Positions 52,963 through 64,000 of a stretch of DNA of 64,000 bases are shown in pieces. The position numbers and the translations under genes are program-made. Each line of letters begins with the position of its first letter. Position 1 is the stretch's first letter. The DNA is taken from the NCBI GenBank assembly GCA_910591455.2, contig OU342806.1:16684841-16748840 (forward strand). The letters run 5' to 3'. Source of the stretch: Pholis gunnellus. Lineage: Eukaryota > Chordata > Actinopteri > Perciformes > Pholidae. The notes beneath the pieces were generated by a model, which was not told the origin of the DNA, made no database searches, and saw only the letters and a program-made list of their open reading frames with translations.

Positions 52963-53558
52963 TGTGTTCATCTTTGACGTTGACTTGTCTCAATTACCGT
53001 CATGATGAACATAATAAATCATTTCGTACCGTGCCTTTCACAGCAGTGGTAGATGGAGTCAGCTGAAGAGACAGCGCTGGAAAAACCCATCTTCATCACC
53101 AAAATAAGGATATAAATGTGTAGATTGTGTGGATAAAATATTACACCAAAGGCTTCTTTTGGAAGTGCAGCCATTACAAGGCAACAGCTGTTATACAACA
53201 GCAATATACGAGCGACAGCATGCTACGTAAATGTCCCGGGGAATATAAGAGTCTGGACTTTATCTCATAGATCTCAGTCAGAACTGAAATAATAGCTTCC
53301 CTGAAAACAACTATTTTTTTCTTTCCTCTCTCAGTAACTGAGCCTTTTTTTAAACAAATTTGTCTGAGAGACTTGTTTGACACTTTCTGTGTGTGTCTGG
53401 ATTTTGTGTGCGTAAGGTCTGCAGGGGTGCTGTGTAGAACATGACTTACCCCTGAAGTGGAAAATGAGTCACCTAGTACTAACATGCAAGCAGAGTCATG
53501 GATTTTCCTGCAACTTTTGGTCTTTTATTTATGCATTTTTTTCTCTCCTGCTTTTTCA

Positions 53559-53612
<54 letters not shown>
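53559..53612. repeat. (CA)n microsatellite
   Basis: Pure CA array of about 54 bp. The pyrimidine-rich sequence after it explains the Pro/Leu/Ser-rich frames at 53457-53802. Confidence 0.97.
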
Positions 53613-53615
<3 letters not shown>

Positions 53616-56533
53616 AGACACGATTACACTGAATTTACCCTCCTCAGCGTTTTCCTCATCCCTCCCTTTTGCCCTTATTTTCCATCTCTCCCTCTTTTGT
53701 ATATCCCCTAACACCATTTCCTCAAACTATCCCTTTTCTATACATTGTGAGACTAATCATGAAATATCTTCTCAACATTTATATAGTTATAATATTAAAT
53801 AGATTTCTTATTTAATATATAAAAATGAATGTAAAAGGCACATTTGTACTGAAAATCCAGGGTAATGTAATATAATTACAATGTGGTAACTCATGGACCA
53901 ATATGTCACAATGCAAGTCAATATCATTTGTTATGCTTATTATTGTCAGTTAAAATTCCAGCACTTTGGTTTCACATTAAAGTTAAGCTTGGGAAAAAAA
54001 AGAATTATAAATAATATCCCGACTTTTTGTACTCTGATTGCAATAATCAAAACCTTTATCTTTGGCTCCATAAAGGACCTCAGTGCTCACAGTAAGAATG
54101 GGATGTAGAAAATAGGTTTTTAGGCCTTTTAGAGATTTGTCATCTGAAAGGCCTAACCCGGATAATCCCAATTAAACCACTGTGGTTAGTTTTCTCATAC
54201 TTAATTCAGTTCCCTCCAGAGCCATGAGGACATAATACTATGTTTTCACAGGCTGAGTAGAGCTCCTCATGATTAAACCAGTAAACTGATCATGATGTGA
54301 AAAAGTAAGATTTCCCATTCATATAATATTCTACATTAACTGAGTTAGCGACATTTAATATGATACAATCTCAATCCATTTAGAGGGATATATTATGACT
54401 TTTTGCAGTGTCACTTTATCCACACCAGCAGCTGCTATATAACCAAAGTCAATGCTTCTTTAACCCATCTGGCTCTAATTCCTTCAACTTCTCTGCTCCA
54501 TACATCTGTTTTACCCTTCCTCTCACCATCCATTCACACCCTCCACTCCATCCTTCACTATTACTCATTTCATTCTGTTGTTCCCTCCTTCTCTCCTCGG
54601 TTCCCTTCTCTCCAATGGTATTTATTAGTGCACTGCAGTTCTTGTCTTATCCATATTTCAGCAGTGTTCAAGTTATTAGCAGGCCATTACAGCCTCTTCC
54701 TCGAGCAGTTCAACCACCAGCCTCGGCCTCAGGCCCCTTCATCTCTCCATTCTTATCATTTTCTCTCCCTGTGGATTTCCCCTACTCCGCTACTCTGTCT
54801 TTTTTCACTGTGCACATTAAAGATCAAACGAAAAGCCTGTGAATGGGATCAACACTATATATTGATTGGTCCAATATCTTTGCCGAGGCAACATTAGCAC
54901 AAAAATGTATCATATCACTAACACATGTAACACTAACGCACTGTTAGCTCGTACATGTGTGCACGGTTTCTGAAACAAACACCGTGCCACCTTTACAAAA
55001 CAGTAAAGTGTAAACGCTATATACCAAAGTTGTAATCATATAGAATGACATATTTTACATTTTATATGAAGTGTGTGTTAACTATACTTATAATGATGAT
55101 GATATTAATGGAATGCAGTTTTATTTATCTGTATTATTTATATTTTGTTATCAATCATTCATTAACTGTTAATACACCAGTTATGGCCGCTTCAAAAAGA
55201 TAAATAATTTAACAACAACATTTTACTTTGCTATAACTATAATACTATATTAATGTGAAAACTATGTGTGTGTGTGTGTGTGTGTGTGTCGCTTCCCTGG
55301 CCTACTTTCTGCCCCTAGTGGCATTGTCTTGATGATTAAAGAGTGTTGCACAGTCAACATTGCTATGCAACATAATGGATTATACTCCTGCACACACACA
55401 GACACACAAACTGACATTCCATGTCACTAATAATAGCCAGCCATGTCTCTCCTGATGAGGAGTGGCCCACCCTTCCTGCTGCGTTCCTGATAGAATAAGA
55501 CACATCTATCAACTATACTAATCTCCCTCAACAGAGCTGTAAAACTTTATTTAAATGCTAATGTCTGTATGACAGATTAGCAGACGTACAGAGGTGCAAT
55601 ACATTCCCTACTGTTTGACTTGGCCCACAGCAGGGATATATTCAAACAGTAAAGATTCACTCTACAGCAGCAGCTTGGTTGTCTGCCACTTCATTTGAAT
55701 ACAATGACTTTAAATGTGTTGTGAGATGGTCTATTACTGCTGTAGAGAGCATTTAACCCGTACCTTCTTTGAGGAGGTCAGCTTCTGCTACAAATCCGCA
55801 AGAATTCAGTGTCGCTACTTGAATGTTTATCATTACATAAATACACCTGCACGGCTTCTCAAAAGCCAAAACTGTGAGCAGGATTATTGCCAAATCGTTT
55901 TGATTCATAAATAAATACAGAATTAAGTGATGAATAATGGATGAGTCTATCTCCTCCGGTTGAAATAACGGATGGGGACACGTGTGTCTACTACAGGCAT
56001 CCCAATGATCTCTTTAAGTGAGACTGAGCAAGTTTAGAATATAAATCTAGCATCAAAAACCGATGACAAACAAAGAGTGTTTGATCACTCCTAAGGCAGT
56101 TTAAGAGTCTTAAAGGTTCAATACAGCTCACCTCAACTGCTTCAAACACTATGAAATCATGATGAAACCATTATTTTCTCTATATTTGCCAGAATCTGGA
56201 TCATCCCACGTGATCCCACACTTAGCAAGAGATTTTGATGTCTTTCAAACCAGAATCCGTCAAATGCCCCCATGCAGCTGCCAAGCCAAGCACCCCCAGG
56301 TGAGGGTTTTTGTGCCAGGCGGGGCACACCGAGGCCAGCATAGGAGGGCAGAAGTAAGAGGATTAAAAGCAGTGGTGCAGTGACTGTTTATTCCTCTGTC
56401 AGTGCCTTCATCAATCGCCTCCTGTTTACTGTTTTAGTTGAGTTATAGGGATCTGCCAAAGTTGACATATAAATATATAAATGTATGTATATTAAGTTGA
56501 ATACTTCATTAGAGGCTGCCTGCCGTTCTAAAG
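53613..56533. other. Non-coding stretch with a pyrimidine-rich tract
   Basis: Pyrimidine-rich at about 54480-54790, which creates two overlapping long frames (plus 54403-54897 and 54408-54842) with Ser/Pro/Leu-rich readings and no domain. A GT array lies at about 55265-55289. No other features. Confidence 0.55.
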
Positions 56534-56878
56534 TCCATCCATCCATTTTCCTCCGCTTATCCGGGGTCGGGTCGCGGTTGCAGCAGGCCAAGCAGGCCAA
56601 CATTTTCCAGCTCATACTGGGGGATCCCGAGGCGTTCCCAGGCCAGCTGGGAGATGTAATCCCTCCAGCTTGTTCTGGGTCTTCCCCGGGGTCTCCTCCA
56701 GTGGGAGGCATTCAGGAGGCATCCTAATTAGATGCCCGAACCACCTCAGCTGACTCCTTTCGACGCGAAGGAGTAGCGGCTCGACTCCAAGTTCCCTCCT
56801 GATGTCCGAGCTCCTTACCCTATCTCTAAGGCTGAGCCCGGCCACCCTACGGAGGAAACTTGTTTCGGCCGCTTGTAG
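56534..56878 (-). mobile_element. 5'-truncated LINE, 3' end with ORF2 C-terminus
   Basis: On the minus strand the frame from 56878 reads ..RRVAGLSLRDRVRSSDIRRE.., then ..RSQLRWFGHLIRMPPE... This is the conserved C-terminal region of reverse-transcriptase proteins of fish non-LTR retrotransposons. After RMPPE a frameshift occurs. A second frame continues with WRDYISQLAWERLGIPQ and ends ..QPRPDPG at a TAA (56557-56559). A GGATGGATGGAC tail follows (56534-56545), typical of a LINE 3' end. Compared with the usual spacing of these two motifs, a short segment between them appears deleted, which would explain the frameshift. The copy is heavily truncated at its 5' end and non-functional. The clade (L2/CR1, Rex1 or RTE-like) is not assigned. 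Confidence 0.85.
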
Positions 56879-59800
56879 CTTGATTATGAATAATGATACT
56901 GATTATAAAACTCTTATTTGTATTTATATTCTTATTTTACAAACCTCTTTTTGAGAGCATTCTTTGTCATTGTATTGTATGTTATACTATGTCTTAATAT
57001 GTCAGATCATAGACTTGTGTTGTTGTCTCTGTTGTTCTGTGTTTTAATTGTGTCTATATTATGCATTATAGACACTGTTCCCTGCATGGAATTATGAATG
57101 CAGATAATTGCACATAAAGGTATATTGCCAGGGATGTTGTTGGTTTGATGCATGAGCTGCTAAATCAACTTACAAAAAAAAAAGAAAACATTAGCCAGAC
57201 TGCTATATTGTTGACATGAAAAGAGGGAATACATTTTTGATTTCAGTTGGACTTAATCACCGGACACAACATCTCCGCACAAAGAAAGAGACTCAAGATG
57301 TGATGTAAAAAGGAGCTTTAGAGTGAAATGAAACATTAAAGCCGTGGTGCATCTCTTCATTTATGTGTGTTGTTTTGGTTCAATTGACACCTATTGTATT
57401 TATTACTTCATTTCTTTTGAAGTTGGCAGAATCCTAGCGGCTCCGGATGAGTCCCGTCTGTAGTTGTCTTCAAAGTAAAGAGCTGTGATGTCCAATCCTC
57501 TTTGTCTTATTCCATATTTATTCCATTTCTTCTCACATTCTCTTGCTCACACACTGAAGCCAGGATACGCGTTGTTTTTCGACTGTCAAAAGAAAGAGGT
57601 TGGGGTGAGGTGCAAATGAACGTCCTATAGTTTGAATTTTTTCAGTGCTCTCTCTCTCTCTCTCTCTCTTTTACTGACTCTTCCATATGGAGGCTGGCAT
57701 GGCATCATTATCCAGGGGGAGGCAGCCATCCAGTCAGAGAAATCAACAATTAGGACCCAATAAGGTGGAAAAGAATATTTCTGTATGCTAATGAGTTTTC
57801 CAGCAGCCACAGTAGATGCTGATTAGGCTGTGCTTTCTCCCCCAAATATTACTACATTATTATTATTTATTCCATTTATGTAGAACTCCATTTATTCCTT
57901 CCATCACAGGATTTATCGGGGCCACAGTGCGGGGCTAGCGCCTTTGGTGGCTTTTGAAGAAAAAAAAGTGACAGACGAGGATAGAAAGCTAATTTGATTC
58001 ATGAGTAGATTTAATGGAAGAAACGATGAAGCGTGAGAGCATCTATAATGTACCCCGAGCACTGTTCTCCATACATTCTCCCCAGCTGTCACAGGCATTC
58101 AGCAGAGAGCGGAGACGAGAAGATACCTTCCGATCTGAGAGAAGCAGCGAAGGCAGACGGTATAGTAGTGCAGCTTGTGCAGGAAGGTGAAGAGAAGGCT
58201 CACAGTTAGCGTCCGCTCATCTGCAAAGCCTCTCTCTTCCCACTACCTGCATTCTTGCTTGTGAAAACATATTTAAAGCCAAAAGTCAATTAATATTCTC
58301 TAATAAGTATCTGAATACACTTTCAGAAGAGAGATATATGGAGGCCATCTGTTTGTGACATAACTTTGATGTTTTGGACCGTGTTTTCAGTTTTTTAAAT
58401 CCTTCAGAGCCGGGATTATCTTTATTAGATTTTCTGTACTTGTGTAGTATGTGCATCCCGCCAGAATAAAATGACATTAGAAGCCATTTATTACAGCTCC
58501 CCGGTGCAAACAGTCATCCAAGAATAATCTCACATGTTGTCATAATGATGTGATTTGCATTGCAAAGCATCTGGCAGGGACCCCATCAACTCCACCGTAA
58601 GCAAAATCCGCTAAGTTCCTGACTAAGAAAAAGTACTGAGGAATCCAGATTTGCCTCTTGCTATTTTAAGCAAATACAGAGGCTATTTCTGTCTACTTTT
58701 CAGACCTTGTCATAATTATATTTGAGTAATATTTTGAGGATTTGAATATTTCAAATATCTATCTCGATAGCCTCAAAAGTGGACACGTCTCCTGTGGGAG
58801 GCGGAGAGAAATTAAGCACGTTATTTCGAATTAATCGAAACTTATTCAACTGCGTTTTTTGCTGATGCATTGCGGAACTGTGTTTTATGAAATGCTGTTT
58901 AAAAGCGCTTATTCATCTGGAGCCTCATTACACTACAGTAATCACACAATACAGTGCTTGGCTTTGTATCTGAAGGGATATTGCTTACAATTCATAGAAC
59001 CAAACCTTCAGTGAGATAGCCCAAGACAACCTGGAAGACAAAAGAGCCAATAAACCTGCAGAAACCGATCCAATCTGATACGGGAGGTAGAGGGAGCGAC
59101 TAAATTGGGAGCCTCTTGTTCTGCTGTTATTGCAGCGCGGGGTATCTCATCTCTGGGAGAAAGGTGTGCCTTCGAATCTCACGCCGGTCAGGAAGACAAT
59201 GGATCAGAGGTGGTGAGATTGGAAGTATGGCAGGGGTACCCTTCCTCAACCTACCCCAATGGATGCTCGGATGTTGTGTGCAGGAGAAAATGACAATGGG
59301 AAAAGGAGGGAATGATAATGAGAGCGGGAGGGAAAATAGAAAGGAAGAAAAGTGAGAAGGGGGCATCCATAGAAGGGGGCGGGCATGAGATGCTGTGTAC
59401 ATGGCGCTGCTGTGTCTGCATTATTTAAAAGCTCTCATTAACCTGAGCCTGAAAACAGACTAAATCAATAGTCAACGCAGACACACAAAGAATGTCAGGG
59501 TGCTCCCTGTGCAGACTCCAGGATCATGCTGAGATATAATTGCAAAGGAGGGTTAAATTCATTCAGCAGAGATAACACACTGCTGTGTGCAGGTCAGGGA
59601 GCACCTGTCCCGCATTGATTTGGCCTGGAAGCAGACGTGTTAAATAGAACATTGATCATGGTCAGTGAGTTTGTGTGATGTGGCACGTCCCCTGATCATT
59701 GATGGTCCATATGGGAGCTTTGTTTGTGTTCGGAAAGTCACCTAACAGAAGAATTCAGAATGCTTTGTTGGAGAATCACAAATGCATCGGCCTTGGTTTT

Positions 59801-62800
59801 TGGACAATTTATTATTATTATGAGTTTTAAACCGAATCTTTTCCTCTAAGTCCGTTTATGTTACACTGCCTCATTGATCTTCATTCATGTTCATGAGATC
59901 ATGACAAACTTGTCACATTTCATTAATTTACTCAGCAGTGCAATCAAGTACATAATCTATGACAGCACACTGTGATTCATGTTGATTGAGTCATGCAAAC
60001 AGATTGATGTAGTGCTATGAATAGAGATGCTGAACTGTCTCTCTGCTACATGACGGTCGTAGCTAACTAGTTATAGTCATTTTTATTAAAACAGTCCAAA
60101 ATCAAAAACATAAAATCTTTAGATCCCCAATTGGTTTAATTGATGCTGGCTTTGCTTTGTCATAATCTGATATAATGTTTTACGATCAGCATGTTTCTTC
60201 TGCTTTGTATCCATTGTAGTTTGTTTTCTATTATTTTTGTATTCATTTTTTGTACTTACGTTTGGATGAAATGAGCGCTGCTAAAGTTATATACACACGG
60301 TATATATCTCTATTTTCTTTCTCTTGAATTGGTCAACGAAGTAATGATATGCATTCAATACAACAATGACAAAGAAGCATGCAAGATAAAAAGGTTACCA
60401 AAGACAACTGAAAAAAGAAAGAAAGAAAGAAAAGGAAAGCGATGAAGTAAAAGAAAAGCAGACAGATGAGAACACGGAGAGAACAAAGGAAGAATAAAGG
60501 ACAGGGTGGACTTATGGGCAGAAGGGGATGTGGAAGCCAACAGCGCAAAGTGTTGGCTCAAATGGACCGTGAGGGGGCAACCTCTGGCTCCTGGAGGATT
60601 TCTCTTCAGGTCATCAAGCATCACATCATGGAGACGCAAATGTAACTACAGTCACAGCTAAAGCCACAGACCCACCCAGTCTTTCTTCATACATGACTCA
60701 TTCTAAGTCTAGTCTTCCTCTGGTTCTCTCCCATTCTCTCTTCTCTTTCATTAACCCTGTTTGACTGGGTTGCCAGAATACACGAATTACCAAATAAAGC
60801 AGTATCATTCCCATTACAGTGATTGTACTGACTGACCGACTGGTGCCTGCATTAACATTAGCGCAACATATCCAACCAAAGCCAATAGAAGCATGTTTAT
60901 ACTCCTAAACATCAAATCTCTATCAAGCGGTTTAAAAATCAGAATATCTCTGACCGGATATGTATTTTCTGCTGCACAATCTTCTCTTGCCCACACTTGT
61001 GCAAACATAGTATATCTGTAAAGATAAATCGGCAACACTCTGTGCCTTAGATGAAGCTCAACATCCCTGTTTTATAACCAGTTGAAAGTTCCTCTTAGTA
61101 CCTTTTAAAGTGATTTTATAGTACCAGCAGAATCCTCTCTCTTGGTTCATGTAACTGGTCCTTAGACAGTTTGAGTTGTTGCATACAGAAACCGAAATGC
61201 TGTGTGTTGCATATTAAAAAAATATTTACTAAAACAACGTAAATGTGTCTTGTTGAAAGTGGATTTATCTAAGCAAGCGTTTGTTCCGTCTTAACAGGCT
61301 TGGCAGACTCCAATACTCTCTAAGGTGCAGGTTAAACCTCCCTTGGAAAAACTGTCAGCTTAATGGCCTCTGCCTTACGCTGATAACTGCCGAGGTGTCT
61401 CCTGCTCTTTGGAAGTAGGTGGATAAAGGTGCAAAAGCCTTTGTGTAGCCGAGTGTCTTTTTATTTCTCTCTTTGAAGTGAATTGACATTCAGCTCAGGA
61501 TTTTGTGTCAAAACGCACCCTGCCTCCCAGCTCCTCTGTTTTCCTTCTCTAAACTTCAGCACATTACACAAAGTTGGAGCAGTGCTGTTGTCCTTGAGTG
61601 TAACTTTACAGGTTGTCTGCCTTCGGTGTTTTGTTTGACTTCCCTCACAAGTCGATTGAGGGCGTCGTTCATAGAGGGAGAGGCAGATGGAGGAGGACAC
61701 GCTGGCAGGTCGGATAGTGGGAGCCGAGCAATATGTCAAACTCCATCTCTGCTACGAAAATCGAAGTAGATGGACACAACTCTCAGAACAACCCGCAGGA
61801 CATACAACGGAGTGGAGGGAAGAGGCGGGCGTGTGACGGGAATGCCAGAGCACCATGTCACTGCTGATGACAGTCAATTTGTCAGCGAGTCAACAGGCTT
61901 TGAGAGATGCACTCCACTGCTGGCGGTATAGCAGAGCTGACGGTATTAATAAGGGGGGTACTTACCTGTTTTACATGGACATGCTGCATAACATAATGCA
62001 TGTCCCACCGGTTATGTACCGAGTACTCGTCCATCTGTAGACTCTTCTCAACAGAAAATGTAAAGCATTTGTGGTTTGCTTAAATGCCTTGAGCAACCTG
62101 TGTTTATGTTTTTTCTGACACATACTTGTGCAAGTAACGACTGTTCCCTCTCTGTAGCATAGGCAGCTGCAGCATCACGTTGTTATACCTCTGCAAAATG
62201 TGCAAAGGATCGTGTGTACAAAATGTGCGTTTTTGTCACGCGACGCCTCGATTTTTAATCCTATTGTAACAACATCCCCTTCTACTTATCAAAGTTGCTT
62301 TCATTTAGACATAAAGACAGTGTTCTGTTGTTTGGCAACCATAAAGTATTTGCCGCGCACAGATATTTTACTTAAAGTCTCACATTTAGCATTCATAAAA
62401 GGTATTCAAACCTTTAATAAATGGTTTGTAACACACAATCCTGCAGCTTTGAGGACATTTAGAGTGGTTATTAATGGACAGTATTTGTCAACAATTACAA
62501 CTTCTTCATTTTTGATATTATTACAAAAGCAAATACATAAAAATACTTATATCTGCTACATCATAGTGTGTTATATTATTAAATGTTTATGTAGTGTCAG
62601 TATTTAATGTTTATATACTGCCCTTATGAATGCTTATTTTGAGGACCTGCCAAAATAACTATTACAAATGTATTTTATGTTTGACAGCACTGTTTATTAA
62701 ATGCAATCTCTTTGCATTGTGATGATTAAATCTGCTTTTCACACATTTTCAAATGGAAATGATCAAATTCAAAGACTTAGCATATATTGCATAAAATATG

Positions 62801-64000
62801 TTATTTGCAATCTTTAATTCTTTTTCTTAAATCTATCTTATTTTCTCAATTAAGTCCATGTAGTCCACTCAAAGTGGGTTCATATTTTATGAATATGTAA
62901 TATTCACATGAGAACAAAGCGCAAATTTGATCAGAAAAGTTTTCCATGAAAAGAAGGGTGCGATGTACTCCGTCTTCTTGATGAACTGTGGAACTGGTTT
63001 AGACTGTGTGCAAGGCACCATATGTTTATTTTTTTCATTTGTGAGAAAATTCTGAGCTTGGTGTGAAAGGCCTTTGGTACCCAGTTCCCTAGAGTACTGA
63101 AGCCCTCGGGGCAAGCTTCCTTTGATACTGCTTTCCTTGCTTCCTTGTATGGGGTCAGTATGGCTGCTGCTTTTCACCTGACAATGAGGAGTTTCACCAG
63201 CAGTAAAATGTCTTTGTACCTTTTCCAAATTCCCTTTGAGTGTTAGTTGGAACGCTCTCGAAAACTAGAGGTTTGTTGCCACCAGTTGAACTGCAGGGTG
63301 GTGGACAAGTTTGCTCCATCTACACCACTGCTCTATCTATATACTGCATAATTCTGTTTGACAGCGACAAGACACATACGTCTGTATCTTGATAAAATCT
63401 ATATTCCTGTCATAACTACTGCTTTCCCAGCAAAAGTCACTCCTGTCCAGAGATTTATAGATATTTCCAGGTATTGGAAACACTACATCTATGTAATATT
63501 TACAAAGATTTACGATTTTACAACTCGACTCTAATAATTTGTATCCAATGTCAGTAATAGACCTCCAGATTACAAAGAAATCTGCAGTCAGACTTTTGAA
63601 AAAGGACAAAGTGTCATCACAATATAGCTACACTGTATCCGTTGGTTGTATCACTTTGGTGATCATATTCTTAGGCTCAGTTGGCTCTGGCTCCTGCCTA
63701 CATCTTTGATATCTGATCTTTTAACCTTTTATGAGCTGACAGCAGACATCTCCTGGCAGGGCACTTCTGGGCATGGCTAAGTGTCGGATCAAGACCAGAA
63801 GTGACTGGGCCTTTGCCATCTGAGCCCCTAAGCCTGCTGTGTGAAAATTATATATACATTATAGGCCTGTGTATGTATTTAACACCCCTCTTTACTTTAT
63901 TATTTTTAAGAGAGCTATTCATATAAGGTTTTAGCTTGTCATCTCAGTGCTTTTGCAGTTGTTATAAATTTAAGATGTACACGTGGAATGAATGTTGGTG
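56879..64000. other. Gene-poor stretch to the end of the window
   Basis: No gene recognised. Simple sequence includes a CT array at 57648-57669 and GAAA repeats near 60419-60432. Parts at about 57690-57980 and 58480-58640 are free of simple repeats and contain homeodomain- and octamer-like motifs (for example ATTTGCAT near 58554). Frames at 62200-62607 (plus, 135 codons) and 62887-63228 (minus, 113 codons) show no domains. Confidence 0.5.
57648..57669. repeat. (CT)n microsatellite
   Basis: CT array of 22 bp. Confidence 0.92.

Noticed and set aside
54403..54897. Two overlapping frames of 144 and 164 codons
   Set aside because: Both lie in a pyrimidine-rich tract. Two long frames over the same DNA with Ser/Pro/Leu bias indicate composition, not coding.
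59128..59195. tRNA or tRNA-derived SINE
   Set aside because: CTTCGAATCTC near 59170 resembles a B box, but no convincing A box, cloverleaf or SINE body could be built around it.

Overview
The window looks like chromosomal DNA from a teleost fish, probably a spiny-rayed (acanthomorph) species. The evidence is dense (CA)n/(GA)n microsatellites, long poly-C runs, purine/pyrimidine-biased tracts, AT-rich non-coding sequence and several interspersed repeat types that I associate with fish genomes. It is not bacterial or viral, and almost all of it is intergenic or intronic. Nearly every open frame in it looks like chance or low-complexity translation.

One gene can be supported. On the minus strand, 14852-14918 is a first coding exon (start codon, signal peptide, phase-1 splice donor) and 13680-13805 is a second exon (126 bp, phase 1 at both ends). 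The second exon encodes one complete LDL-receptor class A module with six cysteines and the calcium-binding acidic residues. The best fit is the 5' end of an ApoE/reelin receptor gene, lrp8 (ApoER2), with vldlr as the alternative. A GC-rich promoter and 5' UTR lie at 14919-15125. No further receptor exons were found, so the gene must continue beyond position 1, and 1-13679 would be its second intron. If so, the rest of the window (15126-64000) is upstream intergenic sequence or belongs to an unrecognised neighbour.

Mobile elements carry most of the remaining structure. They are: a 719-bp hAT-type element (2328-3046) with an 8-bp target duplication and a decayed BED-finger fragment; a solo LTR (36173-36574) with a perfect 5-bp duplication; a MITE with perfect 35-bp terminal inverted repeats and TA flanks (47814-48182); a second terminal-inverted-repeat element (49800-50115); and the 3' end of a LINE with a frameshifted ORF2 C-terminus (56534-56878). 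Four further stretches resemble common fish repeats but have no clean ends.

Two minus-strand open frames look more protein-like than background and remain unidentified: 12433-12720, and 5292-5477 preceded by a good splice acceptor. A cluster of three perfect inverted repeats at 11911-12088 is also unexplained. I saw no CRISPR array, RNA gene, operon or recognisable new multi-gene system.
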